Below are positions 8,498-17,056 of a stretch of 64,000 nt of DNA, in pieces. The notes under the pieces were generated by a model. The model worked only from the letters and a program-made list of their open reading frames with translations, did no database searches and had not been told where the DNA came from. The stretch is from Streptomyces roseochromogenus subsp. oscitans DS 12.976 (GTDB lineage: Bacteria > Actinomycetota > Actinomycetes > Streptomycetales > Streptomycetaceae). The position numbers were made by a program, and so were the translations under genes. Location of the stretch: contig NZ_CM002285.1 of assembly GCF_000497445.1 (NCBI RefSeq), forward strand, positions 2,600,623-2,664,622, written 5' to 3'. Position 1 is the stretch's first letter; each line of letters opens with the position of its first letter.

Positions 8498-8980
8498 ATG
8501 ACCAGCGGCGATGACACCCCAGACCAGGCCGCCCGACCGTTGCTGGGCAAGATCGACGTCCGCCTCAACGAGCTCATCGCCGCCTTCTACCCTGACGAGC
8601 GCAAACGCCCGGGGTACACCAAGCTCGCCCAGGAGATCAGGGAAACCACGGGTGGGGCGATCTCCGGCACCTACCTGTGGGAACTGGCCACGGGCAAGAA
8701 GCGCAATGTGACCCTCGAACAACTCTCCGTCCTGGCTGAGTTCTTCGGCGTCCCACCGGCGTACTTCTTCAACGAGGACGTGGCGGAGCGAGTGAGCTCG
8801 CAGCTCAAGCTGGCCGCCGCGCTGCGCGACACCCGAGTGCGCAACCTGGCGCTGAGGGCCGACGGACTGTCCGGCGAAAGCCTGGACGCCCTGCTCGCCA
8901 TGGTGGCCGAAGCGCGAAAACTGCAGAACCTCTCGCCCATCGAGGAGTGGGACGAACGGACTGGGACGTCCGATGCGTAA
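8498..8980 (+). CDS. XRE-family helix-turn-helix regulator
   Basis: 160 residues. A Cro/C1-type HTH spans about residues 18-90: a first helix set with YTKLAQEIRETTGGAISGTY, then LWELATGKKRNVTLEQLSVLA and FFGVPPAYFF, the usual end of this domain in Streptomyces. It is followed by the ImmA-like and MAB_1171c-like genes on the same strand, a recurring three-gene set in actinomycetes. It is divergent from the decarboxylase operon, with the 30-bp palindrome in the shared region. Confidence 0.88.
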   Translation: MTSGDDTPDQAARPLLGKIDVRLNELIAAFYPDERKRPGYTKLAQEIRETTGGAISGTYLWELATGKKRNVTLEQLSVLAEFFGVPPAYFFNEDVAERVSSQLKLAAALRDTRVRNLALRADGLSGESLDALLAMVAEARKLQNLSPIEEWDERTGTSDA

Positions 8981-9094
8981 CCCTCCTCATTCGGACGGGC
9001 TCACCGGACAACTCAGTGCGCAGGACGGTCATGTGCTCCGGCCCAGGCGTCCCCACCGCCCGCCTCCAGCGAATCGCCAACCGCAGGAACTCAT

Positions 9095-9607
9095 ATGCCA
9101 TTCACCTACAGAAGGCTGCGTCGACACTGCCGGCTTCTGATGGACCGATTACGCCTTCCCCGAGAGCTTTCAGTGGAGGAACTCTGCGAACACCTGGCCC
9201 GGCAGCGAGGGCGCGCCTTGTATCTGCACCCTCTGCCTCCCCAGGTGACCTCCGGTGGCGCTTGCGGCATATGGATGGCCACCGACACGGAAGACCACAT
9301 CTTCTCGGAGGCGCGGACGACCAGGTTCCATCGGGAGCACATCATTCTCCACGAGATCGCGCACATGTTGCTCGACCATCACCACATCGGCCCGAGCCAC
9401 GGGACGGGCCCGCTCCAACACCTGTTCACCGACCTGGATCCCGAGACGGTGCGTCGACTGCTGGCACGCACCAACTACATCAGTCGCCAGGAGCAGGAAG
9501 CCGAAATGCTGGCCAGCCTGATCAAGACCGTCGTCCTTCGGACCGAGGACGACCAGCAGACGGAGGTGCTGCGCAAGCTCTCGGAGGCACTAGGGGTGGA
9601 CGCTTGA
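9095..9607 (+). CDS. ImmA/IrrE-like metallopeptidase-fold protein
   Basis: 170 residues from an ATG preceded by AGGAA. The zinc-peptidase motif is HEIAHMLLDHH at about residues 87-97, inside IILHEIAHMLLDHHHIG, typical of ImmA/IrrE domains that cleave or sense partner XRE repressors. A conserved Glu follows in RQEQEAEMLASLI, as in the family's third zinc ligand. It is placed after the XRE gene and overlaps the next start. It is likely a protease or sensor acting on the XRE protein, which is inference from family behaviour. Confidence 0.82.
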   Translation: MPFTYRRLRRHCRLLMDRLRLPRELSVEELCEHLARQRGRALYLHPLPPQVTSGGACGIWMATDTEDHIFSEARTTRFHREHIILHEIAHMLLDHHHIGPSHGTGPLQHLFTDLDPETVRRLLARTNYISRQEQEAEMLASLIKTVVLRTEDDQQTEVLRKLSEALGVDA

Positions 9608-10770
9608 CTCTGCTCCTCCGACCGTCGGGGCTGGGCCTCTCGCTCCAAGCCGCCGGAGCGCTCGCCATCTGGATCTGCGTAGTGCTGCGTGCCCCAGCGG
9701 CGATCCGTTCGTACGAACAACGAATCCTGTGGCTGGCAGTCACCACGGCCGGCCTGGCCATGACACTGAATCTCCAGGACATTTCGGGTGCGGTCCGCGA
9801 TGTGTTCGGCCCGACACATCTCGTGGATCTGGCAGCGAATCTCTGCGGAGTGCTCTCTTCGGCCGCCGTGCTCGACTTCGCCATGGTGGCCACCGCCAAG
9901 CGATGGTCCAGGCGCCTTCTGTACACGTCGGCGACCGGCGTCATGACCGTTCTGTCGTTCATCGACCTCACATCGGGCCCGCACGGCAGGCACCTGGTCA
10001 CCAGCCCGGCTGGGCCCACTCCCACCGCTGTCTTCTGGTGGATCACAGTGGCGACACATCTCACCGCGGACACGGTGTGCGTCTGGCTCCTCCTCAGACA
10101 TGGCCGGCACGGTGCCAGCCAGCCGCTCAAGACGATGCTGGCGCTCTTCGCGCTGGGTACGGCCTTCTCCGGAGCCTTCTGGTCGGGATACCTGCTCCTT
10201 CTGATCGGCTACAGCTCTCACCTCCCTGGGCTGCTGCCGATCCTCATGGGCCTCCACGGACTCCTCCGGGCTGCGGCTCTGGCCATACCGACGTTCAGGG
10301 CGGCGACCAAGGCCAGAACGTGCTGGCACCTGTGGCCACTGTGGCGGGAACTGGTGGACGCCGTCCCCCACATAGCCCTGGCGAAGCCTCGCCCACGACT
10401 GGTGGAGCTGCTGTGGCCCCGAGGATCATGGCGGCTTACCGAGTATCGGAAGATCATAGAGATACGGGACGCGGTTCTCGTGCTGCGCGATTACATCACG
10501 CCGCAGTTGGCACAACTCGCGCGCGGGCACATCGGCACCTCGGCGGCGCTCACTCCCGACAGGGCCAAGGCGGCGCTCGTGGCCTGTCTGCTCAAGGAGG
10601 CTTGCAGCGCTCGACTGGCTGGGCGTCCCCCCGAGGCACAGTCGATCGGCCTCACGGCAATCGGTGGTGACGATCTCGCGGAGGAGACCGAATTCCTGCT
10701 GGAAGTGGCTCGGGCCTACGCTTCACCCCTCGTCGGCTCGTTCAGCGCTCACATTGCGCGGTCGGCCTGA
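9604..10770 (+). CDS. MAB_1171c-like multi-pass membrane protein
   Basis: 388 residues. The TTG start overlaps the ImmA-like stop (TTGA), and earlier in-frame starts would run through that gene. The N-terminal half has about seven hydrophobic segments (e.g. GLSLQAAGALAIWICVVLRA, then ALGTAFSGAFWSGYLLLLIG). The C-terminal 160 residues are cytoplasmic and predicted helical (RLTEYRKIIEIRDAVLVLRD). This layout matches the putative transporter family MAB_1171c that follows XRE and ImmA genes in many actinomycetes. Its cargo is unknown; a signalling role is equally possible. Confidence 0.78.
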   Translation: MTLLLRPSGLGLSLQAAGALAIWICVVLRAPAAIRSYEQRILWLAVTTAGLAMTLNLQDISGAVRDVFGPTHLVDLAANLCGVLSSAAVLDFAMVATAKRWSRRLLYTSATGVMTVLSFIDLTSGPHGRHLVTSPAGPTPTAVFWWITVATHLTADTVCVWLLLRHGRHGASQPLKTMLALFALGTAFSGAFWSGYLLLLIGYSSHLPGLLPILMGLHGLLRAAALAIPTFRAATKARTCWHLWPLWRELVDAVPHIALAKPRPRLVELLWPRGSWRLTEYRKIIEIRDAVLVLRDYITPQLAQLARGHIGTSAALTPDRAKAALVACLLKEACSARLAGRPPEAQSIGLTAIGGDDLAEETEFLLEVARAYASPLVGSFSAHIARSA

Positions 10771-10783
10771 TCGCGACGCGAGG

Positions 10784-11222
10784 TCACAGCTGGAGCGACG
10801 TTGCTTGCAGAAATTCCATGAGACCGTGCGCGCCGAGTTCTCGTCCGACGCCCGACTGCTTGTAGCCGCCGAACGGAGCGAGCGGGTTGTACGCACCGCC
10901 GATGACCGTCACTCGACCACATGCCATCGAGCGTGCAAAGGCTATTGCCTGCTTCTCGGCCGCCCAGACGGACCCGTGAGGCCGTACTGGGAGTCATTGG
11001 CGATACGCAAGGCGTCCCCCTCGTCCTCGCATTTCATAAACGAGAGTACGGGGCCGAAGATCTCCTGGCGAGCGATGTCCATCTCGGCAGTCACGTCAGC
11101 GAACACGGTAGGGCGGACGTAGTAACCCTTGTCGCAGCCTTCTGGGGCATCAGGGTCGCAGCCTTCTGGGGCATCAGGGCCACCCGCGATAAGGCGGGCG
11201 CCTTCTGCCAGGCCTCGACGAG
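10784..11222 (-). pseudogene. aldehyde dehydrogenase C-terminal fragment, frameshifted
   Basis: Minus-strand translation gives the typical aldehyde dehydrogenase C-terminal third: [31 protein letters not shown] and NDSQYGLTG. It then shifts frame near 10970 to [40 protein letters not shown] and a TGA at 10784. No 5' two thirds or catalytic Cys is present; the fragment abuts the 3' end of the PotD-like gene. A 21-bp tandem duplication (DAPEGCD twice, about 11132-11176) lies near its 5' edge. It is a dead remnant and not a paralogue of the intact gene at 12593 in simple continuity. Confidence 0.85.
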
Positions 11223-11235
11223 GCAGGCAGCGGCG

Positions 11236-12429
11236 TCACAGCCCCACGATCTTGTTCCAGCGCTTGGCGAACTCCACCCGTTCCGTGGAGGTGATGTCCC
11301 GGGCGATGGCGAGGCGCTTGCGCATGCCGGAGTCCGGGAAGATCAGGGGGTTGTCGGCCAGGGCCGCGGTGTCCTTATCCTTCGAGGCCGCCAGGACCTC
11401 CTTCGCTGCGGGGACCGGGCAGACGTAGTTGACCCAGGCGGCGAGCTTCGCGGCGGTCCCAGGGTCGTAGTAGTAGTCGATCAGGCGCTCGGCGTTGGCC
11501 TTGTGACGGGCCCGGTTGGGGATCATCAGGGAGTCCGACCACAGCTCGGCGCCCTCCTCGGGCACGAGGAAGCGGATGTCCGGATTGTCCGCCTGAAGCT
11601 GGATGACGTCGCCGGAGTAGGCCTGGCAGGCGAGGACGTCGCCGCTGACCAGGTCCTTGGTGTAGTCGTTGCCGGTGAAGCGGCGGATCTGGCCGCGCTG
11701 GACCTCGCGCTCCACCTCGTCGCAGACGTTGTGGAAGTCGTCCGCCGTCCACTTGGTGATGTCCACGCCGTTGCCCTGCATGAGCAGCGCGAACGACTCG
11801 TCCAGGCCGGAGAGAAGGGTCACGCGGCCCTTCAAGTCGCTTGCCCAGAGGTCCTTCACATGGCGGATCTCGCGGCCCAGCTTCTTGCGGTTGTAGGCGA
11901 TGCCAGTGATGCCCGACTGCCAGGGGACCGTGAAGAGGCGGCCCTTGTCGAAGGCCGGTGAGCGGAGCAGCGGGTCGAGGTACTTCGCCACGTTGGGCTG
12001 ATGGGCCCGGTCCATCTTCTGCACCCAGCCGAGCCGTACGAACCGCGCGCACATCCAGTCGCTGATGACGATCAGGTCGCGGCCGGTCGACTGGTGGTTC
12101 ATCAGCGCGGGGCTGATCTTGCCGAAGAACTCGTCGTTGTCGTTGATCTCCTCGACGTAGTCCACCCGTATCCCGGTGCGCTTCTCGAACGTATCCACCG
12201 TCGGCCGCCGGTTCGGGTTCTTGTCGTCGGTGTCGATGTACAGCGGCCAGTTCGCCCAGGTCAGCTTCTTGTCGGCCGTGGACTCGTCGGCGACGGCCCG
12301 GTCGCCGGGCGCCACATAGGCGGCGGGCACCCCGCAGCCGGCCAGCGCGCCGAACGCGGCGGTGCCGCCTAGGGCGCGCAGGAGGGAACGGCGGGACAAC
12401 AGGGGCTTACGGGAAGGAGTCTGAGACAC
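11236..12429 (-). CDS. polyamine (spermidine/putrescine-type) ABC transporter substrate-binding protein
   Basis: About 397 residues from a GTG at 12429 (start VSQTPSRKPLLSRRSLLRAL). A twin-arginine-like SRRSLLRALGG is followed by a hydrophobic run and a lipobox-like ALAGC, so it is an exported lipoprotein. The mature part matches PotD: LTWANWPLYIDTDDKN, DYVEEINDNDEFFGKI and VPWQSGITGIAYN. It binds linear amines outside the cell for an ABC importer. No permease or ATPase gene for it lies next to it here. Neighbouring aldehyde dehydrogenase, AsnC and aminotransferase genes fit amine catabolism. Confidence 0.88.
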   Translation of the reverse strand: MSQTPSRKPLLSRRSLLRALGGTAAFGALAGCGVPAAYVAPGDRAVADESTADKKLTWANWPLYIDTDDKNPNRRPTVDTFEKRTGIRVDYVEEINDNDEFFGKISPALMNHQSTGRDLIVISDWMCARFVRLGWVQKMDRAHQPNVAKYLDPLLRSPAFDKGRLFTVPWQSGITGIAYNRKKLGREIRHVKDLWASDLKGRVTLLSGLDESFALLMQGNGVDITKWTADDFHNVCDEVEREVQRGQIRRFTGNDYTKDLVSGDVLACQAYSGDVIQLQADNPDIRFLVPEEGAELWSDSLMIPNRARHKANAERLIDYYYDPGTAAKLAAWVNYVCPVPAAKEVLAASKDKDTAALADNPLIFPDSGMRKRLAIARDITSTERVEFAKRWNKIVGL

Positions 12430-12521
12430 CCCGGAAGCATGTCGTCCCGCCGGGCAAAGGGGCAATCGACGCTGCGTCGAGCAAGGCGGGGCCTGCCGGA
12501 CACCTTGTCGACCAGCCGGCC

Positions 12522-12567
12522 CAGGGGCGCGGGGAACTACGCGACCAGCCCCCCACACCCGCACCCG
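12522..12567. repeat. dispersed Streptomyces intergenic repeat
   Basis: The sequence AGGGGCGCGGGGAACTACGC and the following GACCAGCCCCCCACACCC belong to a type of intergenic sequence I recall occurring many times in Streptomyces chromosomes, usually just after genes. It lies between the aldehyde dehydrogenase stop and the PotD-like start. It may act as a terminator or be a passive repeat. Confidence 0.55.
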
Positions 12568-12592
12568 AAAAGCGGCCGGCCCCCGCGGAGCG

Positions 12593-14032
12593 TCACTCGC
12601 CCAGCGACGTCATCACATGCTTGATCCGCGTGTAGTCCTCGAAGCCGTACGCCGACAGGTCCTTGCCGTAGCCGGACTTCTTGAAGCCGCCGTGGGGCAT
12701 CTCGGCGACCAGCGGGATGTGGGTGTTGATCCACACACAGCCGAAGTCGAGCTTCTTGGACATGCGCATCGCGCGGGCGTGGTCCTTGGTCCACACCGAG
12801 GACGCGAGGGCGTACTCGACGCCGTTGGCCCACTCGACGGCCTGGTCCTCGTCCGTGAAGGACTGGACGGTGATGACCGGGCCGAAGACCTCGTTCTGGA
12901 TGATCTCGTCGTCCTGCTTCAGGCCGGAGACGACGGTCGGGGCGTAGAAGTAGCCCTTGTCACCGACCTGGTGGCCGCCCGCCTGGACCTTGGCGTGGGC
13001 GGGGAGGCGGTCGATGAAGCCGGAGACCTGCTTGAGCTGGTTCGGGTTGTTCAGCGGGCCGTACAGGACGTCCTCGTCGTCCGGCTGGCCGGTCTTCGTC
13101 TCGGACGCCGCCTTGGCGAGCGCGGCCACGAACTCGTCGTGGATGGACTCCTGGACGAGGACGCGGGTCGCGGCCGTACAGTCCTGGCCGGCGTTGAAGA
13201 AGCCCGCGACGGAGATGTCCTCGACGGCCTTGGCGATGTCGGTGTCCTCGAAGACGACGACCGGGGCCTTGCCGCCCAGCTCCAGGTGGACCCGCTTGAC
13301 GTCCTTCGACGCCGACTCGGCCACCGACATGCCCGCGCGCACCGATCCGGTGATCGACGCCATCGCCGGCACGGAGTGCTCGACCATGAGGCGGCCCGTG
13401 TCGCGGTCGCCGCAGACGACGTTGAAGACGCCCTTGGGGAGGATCGAGCCGATGATGTCGGCGATGAGGACGGTGGAGGCCGGGGTGGTGTCCGAGGGCT
13501 TCAGGACGACCGTGTTGCCCGCGGCGATGGCCGGGGCGAACTTCCATACGGCCATCATCATCGGGTAGTTCCAGGGGGCGACCTGGGCGCAGACGCCGAC
13601 CGGCTCACGGCGGATGATCGAGGTCATCCCCTCCATGTACTCGCCGGCCGAGCGGCCCTCCAGCAGCCGCGCCGCGCCCGCGAAGAAGCGGATCTGGTCG
13701 ACCATCGGCGGGATCTCCTCGGAGCGGGTGAGCCCGGTGGGCTTGCCCGTGTTCTCCACCTCGGCCGCGATCAGGTCCTCGGCGCGCTCCTCGAACGCGT
13801 CGGCGATCTTGAGCAGGGCCTTCTGGCGCTCGGCGGGAGTGGTGTCGCGCCAGGCCGGGAAGGCCGCAGCGGCGGCCGCCATCGCGGCGTCGACGTCCGC
13901 CTGTCCGGACAGCGGCGCGGTCGCGTACGCCTCGCCCGTCGCGGGGTTGACCACCTCGGTGGTCCGTCCGTCGGCGGCGTCCCGGAACTCACCGTCGATG
14001 TAGTTGCGCAGACGACGCAGCTCGGTGCTCAC
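12593..14032 (-). CDS. aldehyde dehydrogenase (gamma-aminobutyraldehyde dehydrogenase-like)
   Basis: 479 residues from the GTG at 14032, chosen because AGGAGG lies seven bases upstream; a longer frame exists. NAD-dependent oxidation of an aldehyde to an acid is shown by APWNYPMMMAVWKFAPAIAA, the Glu in LELGGKAPVV, the catalytic Cys in NAGQDCTAATR and EVFGPVITV near the end. The best fit by context is oxidation of 4-aminobutanal or similar aldehydes made by the aminotransferase encoded at 14741 from putrescine. It is divergent from the Lrp/AsnC gene. Confidence 0.9.
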   Translation of the reverse strand: MSTELRRLRNYIDGEFRDAADGRTTEVVNPATGEAYATAPLSGQADVDAAMAAAAAAFPAWRDTTPAERQKALLKIADAFEERAEDLIAAEVENTGKPTGLTRSEEIPPMVDQIRFFAGAARLLEGRSAGEYMEGMTSIIRREPVGVCAQVAPWNYPMMMAVWKFAPAIAAGNTVVLKPSDTTPASTVLIADIIGSILPKGVFNVVCGDRDTGRLMVEHSVPAMASITGSVRAGMSVAESASKDVKRVHLELGGKAPVVVFEDTDIAKAVEDISVAGFFNAGQDCTAATRVLVQESIHDEFVAALAKAASETKTGQPDDEDVLYGPLNNPNQLKQVSGFIDRLPAHAKVQAGGHQVGDKGYFYAPTVVSGLKQDDEIIQNEVFGPVITVQSFTDEDQAVEWANGVEYALASSVWTKDHARAMRMSKKLDFGCVWINTHIPLVAEMPHGGFKKSGYGKDLSAYGFEDYTRIKHVMTSLGE

Positions 14033-14217
14033 TGCCGGCCTCCTGATCAGGTACTCGCTGTCCGATTGCTGAGACACCCACCCTAGTCGTCAGGCCCACG
14101 TTTTCAACACCCCCATGGCCATCAGTTCTGCGAAATCCGCAAGCTTCGGAGCCGTAAACAACGAATTTCATCGCTGAGGGGTTGCGAAACTGTCGAGACC
14201 TCGTGCACAGTGAGGCC
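14033..14217. promoter_or_regulatory. divergent promoter region between aldehyde dehydrogenase and AsnC-type genes
   Basis: A 185-base intergenic region serving both directions. A short dyad TGCGAAATCCGCA is at 14129-14141 and a second GTTGCGAAAC lies near 14183. These are plausible Lrp/AsnC boxes, given that the regulator gene lies next to them, but the sites are short. Confidence 0.35.
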
Positions 14218-14721
14218 GTGGCCAGTCGAAGCGCAGACCAGAGGGACTCGTCCCGCGAGTCCAGGAACGGCACCCCCCAGCTGGATGCCGTCTCCCTCGC
14301 CATCATTCAGCAGCTCCAGGAGGACGGCCGCAGGCCGTACGCCGCGATCGGCAAGGCCGTCGGCCTTTCGGAGGCGGCCGTGCGCCAGCGCGTCCAGAAG
14401 CTGCTGGACCAGGGCGTGATGCAGATCGTCGCCGTCACGGACCCGCTCACCGTGGGCTTCCGCCGGCAGGCGATGGTCGGGATCAACGTCGAGGGCGATG
14501 TCGAGTCGATCGCGGACGCGCTGACCGGCATGTCGGAAGTCGAGTACGTGGTGATGACCGCGGGCTCGTTCGACATCCTCGCCGAGATCGTCTGCGAGGA
14601 CGACGACCACCTGCTGGACGTCATCAACAAACGCATCCGGTCCCTGCCCGGCGTGCGCTCAACCGAAAGCTTCGTCTACCTGAAGCTGAAGAAGCAGACC
14701 TACATGTGGGGAACCCGATAA
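14218..14721 (+). CDS. Lrp/AsnC-family transcriptional regulator
   Basis: About 167 residues from the GTG at 14218; an ATG at 14182 would add 12. The N-terminal HTH (LDAVSLAIIQQLQEDGRRPY, then AIGKAVGLSEAAVRQRVQKL) is followed by the ligand-binding RAM domain (VGINVEGDVESIADALTGMS, then YVVMTAGSFDILAEIVCEDD). It probably controls both the divergent aldehyde dehydrogenase gene and the aminotransferase gene directly downstream, in response to an amine or amino acid. Confidence 0.93.
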   Translation: MASRSADQRDSSRESRNGTPQLDAVSLAIIQQLQEDGRRPYAAIGKAVGLSEAAVRQRVQKLLDQGVMQIVAVTDPLTVGFRRQAMVGINVEGDVESIADALTGMSEVEYVVMTAGSFDILAEIVCEDDDHLLDVINKRIRSLPGVRSTESFVYLKLKKQTYMWGTR

Positions 14722-14745
14722 CCGTGAGGACCCGATAACCGTGAG
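14713..14745 (+). repeat. 16-bp direct duplication across AsnC stop / aminotransferase start
   Basis: ACCCGATAACCGTGAG occurs at 14713-14728 and again at 14730-14745. Each copy has a TAA and a GTG. The first copy carries the AsnC stop; the second carries the GTG start of the aminotransferase. The spacing change moves the GTG out of frame between copies, so only the second works for the aminotransferase frame. Confidence 0.8.
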
Positions 14746-16105
14746 CACCAAGGACCTCAGCCGCACCGCGTACGACCACCTGTGGATGCACTTCACCCGC
14801 ATGTCCTCGTACGAGAACTCCCCGGTCCCGACCATCGTCCGGGGTGAGGGCACCTACATCTACGACGACAAGGGCAAGCGCTACCTCGACGGTCTCGCGG
14901 GTCTGTTCGTGGTCCAGGCCGGTCACGGCCGTACGGAACTCGCCGAGACCGCGTTCAAGCAGGCGCAGGAGCTGGCCTTCTTCCCGGTGTGGTCCTACGC
15001 CCACCCGAAGGCCGTCGAGCTGGCCGAGCGCCTCGCCGACTACGCCCCGGGCGACCTGAACAAGGTCTTCTTCACCACCGGCGGCGGCGAGGCCGTCGAG
15101 ACCGCCTGGAAGCTCGCCAAGCAGTACTTCAAGCTGCAGGGCAAGCCGACCAAGTACAAGGTCATCTCGCGTGCGGTCGCCTACCACGGCACCCCGCAGG
15201 GCGCCCTGTCCATCACGGGTCTGCCCGGTCTGAAGGCGCCGTTCGAGCCGCTCGTCCCGGGCGCGCACAAGGTGCCGAACACCAACATCTACCGCGCCCC
15301 GATCTTCGGCGACGACCCGGAGGCCTTCGGCCGCTGGGCCGCCGACCAGATCGAGCAGCAGATCCTCTTCGAGGGCCCGGACACCGTCGCCGCGGTCTTC
15401 CTGGAGCCGGTGCAGAACGCCGGCGGCTGCTTCCCGCCGCCGCCCGGCTACTTCCAGCGCGTGCGCGAGATCTGCGACCAGTACGACGTGCTGCTCGTGT
15501 CGGACGAGGTCATCTGCGCCTTCGGCCGCCTGGGCACGATGTTCGCCTGCGACAAGTTCGGCTACGTCCCGGACATGATCACCTGCGCCAAGGGCATGAC
15601 CTCGGGCTACTCCCCGATCGGCGCCTGCATCATCTCCGACAAGCTCGCCGAGCCCTTCTACAAGGGCGACAACACCTTCCTGCACGGCTACACCTTCGGC
15701 GGCCACCCGGTCTCCGCGGCCGTGGGTCTCGCCAACCTCGACCTGTTCGAGCGCGAGAACATCAACCAGCACGTGCTGGACAACGAGGGCGCCTTCCTGC
15801 AGACGCTGCAGAAGCTGCACGACCTGCCGATCGTCGGCGACGTCCGCGGCAACGGCTTCTTCTACGGCATCGAGCTGGTGAAGGACAAGAACACCAAGGA
15901 GTCCTTCAACGAGGAGGAGACCGAGCGCGTCCTGTACGGCTTCCTCTCCAAGGCGCTCTACGAGAACGGCCTGTACTGCCGTGCCGACGACCGCGGCGAC
16001 CCGGTCGTCCAGCTCGCCCCGCCGCTGATCTCCAACCAGGAGACCTTCGACGAGATCGAGCAGATCCTGCGCGCCACCCTCACGGAGGCGTGGACGAAGC
16101 TCTGA
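14741..16105 (+). CDS. class III aminotransferase (putrescine/omega-amino acid type)
   Basis: 454 residues with a GTG start. It is a PLP fold-type I, class III enzyme: cofactor-site motifs TTGGGEAVETAWKLAKQY and LLVSDEVICAFGRLGTMF (the Asp pairs with the PLP pyridine), then the Schiff-base Lys in DMITCAKGMTSGYSPIGA, then HGYTFGGHPVSAAVGLANL. Members transfer the amino group of putrescine, GABA or beta-alanine to pyruvate. Next to an aldehyde dehydrogenase and a polyamine binding protein, the putrescine route is the best guess. A hairpin terminator follows at 16148. Confidence 0.9.
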   Translation: MSTKDLSRTAYDHLWMHFTRMSSYENSPVPTIVRGEGTYIYDDKGKRYLDGLAGLFVVQAGHGRTELAETAFKQAQELAFFPVWSYAHPKAVELAERLADYAPGDLNKVFFTTGGGEAVETAWKLAKQYFKLQGKPTKYKVISRAVAYHGTPQGALSITGLPGLKAPFEPLVPGAHKVPNTNIYRAPIFGDDPEAFGRWAADQIEQQILFEGPDTVAAVFLEPVQNAGGCFPPPPGYFQRVREICDQYDVLLVSDEVICAFGRLGTMFACDKFGYVPDMITCAKGMTSGYSPIGACIISDKLAEPFYKGDNTFLHGYTFGGHPVSAAVGLANLDLFERENINQHVLDNEGAFLQTLQKLHDLPIVGDVRGNGFFYGIELVKDKNTKESFNEEETERVLYGFLSKALYENGLYCRADDRGDPVVQLAPPLISNQETFDEIEQILRATLTEAWTKL

Positions 16106-16147
16106 TCACGTTCGGATGATCCTTTGATCCTTCCGGATGATCAACGC

Positions 16148-16193
16148 CGGCCCCGGGTGCCCCCGCTCGAGTGAGAACGGCGGCCCGGGGCCG
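16148..16193 (+). terminator. hairpin downstream of aminotransferase
   Basis: Ten-base perfect stem CGGCCCCGGG (16148-16157) and CCCGGGGCCG (16184-16193) with a 26-base loop, 42 bases after the aminotransferase stop. There is no clear T-run, which is usual in Streptomyces. Confidence 0.6.
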
Positions 16194-16315
16194 TGTGCTG
16201 TCCGGCCCTCCGGTAATGGCTGCCTAGCGTTCCAGTGACCGATCAGCCCAGCGTTCGTTCCCCCGCACGAGGGAACGAACACGGGAATAGCGGATCAGAA
16301 CCGAGGTGTACGACC

Positions 16316-17056
16316 ATGGAGGCCCCGCCGGACAACGACGTGCTCTGGGCACGCGCGCTGCACTTCAGGCACCCCGACGGGTCGCCCGGACTCGCCGGGG
16401 TCTCGCTCGCCGTACGCGAGGGCGAGATCCTCGCCGTCATCGGCCCGCGCGGCAGCGGGAAGACGACGCTGCTGCGCTGTCTGTCCGGTCTGGTGCCGGT
16501 GCGCGAGGGCGAGGTGTGGTTCAACAGCACGCCCTTGCACACCCTGGGCCCGATGCGCCGCGAGCGGCTGCGCCGGGACCGCTTCGGCTGGATCGACCCC
16601 GCGCCGGTCCTGGTCCCCGAGCTGAACGCCTGGGAGAACGTCGCACTCCCGCTGATGCTGCGCGGCGCCGGCCGCCGCAGGGCGAAGGTCGCCGCGCTGG
16701 AGTGGCTGGAACGGCTCGACGTCGGCGACAAGGCCCGCAACCGCCCGCACGCCCTCCACCAGGCCGAACGGCAGCGCGTCTCGATCGCCCGGGCGCTGGC
16801 CCCGGCCCCCATGGTCCTCTTCGCCGACGAGCCGACGGCACCACTGCACCGCTCCGACCGCACCCATGTGCTGCGGACGCTCACCTCGGCCACCCGCTCG
16901 CACGGCATCACCATGGTCCTCGCCTCGCTCGACCCCCAGGCCGCCGCCCTCGCCGACCGCGCCATCGGCCTGCTGGACGGCCGCAGCATGCGCACCGTGC
17001 TGCTGCCCGACGCCCCCGACACGGAAGGCCGGGCCGCGTGCTCGCTCTCCGTCTGA
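16316..17056 (+). CDS. ABC transporter ATP-binding protein with degenerate signature motif
   Basis: 246 residues from the ATG at 16316 (GAGGTG upstream). Walker A is GPRGSGKTT and Walker B is MVLFADEPTA. The layout matches the MacB/LolD-like group that pairs with a membrane protein. The signature motif, normally LSGGQ, reads LHQAERQRVSIARA here: the LSGG core is lost while the following QR.. helix is kept. ATPase coupling may be altered. It overlaps the next gene by 19 bases, so the two form one transporter or envelope complex. Substrate unknown. Confidence 0.85.
   Translation: MEAPPDNDVLWARALHFRHPDGSPGLAGVSLAVREGEILAVIGPRGSGKTTLLRCLSGLVPVREGEVWFNSTPLHTLGPMRRERLRRDRFGWIDPAPVLVPELNAWENVALPLMLRGAGRRRAKVAALEWLERLDVGDKARNRPHALHQAERQRVSIARALAPAPMVLFADEPTAPLHRSDRTHVLRTLTSATRSHGITMVLASLDPQAAALADRAIGLLDGRSMRTVLLPDAPDTEGRAACSLSV

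Noticed and set aside
12617..14086. Plus-strand open frame of 489 codons opposite the aldehyde dehydrogenase gene
   Set aside because: Shadow of a well-conserved enzyme gene; rich in Gly/Arg/Asp/Val typical of antisense GC-skewed frames.
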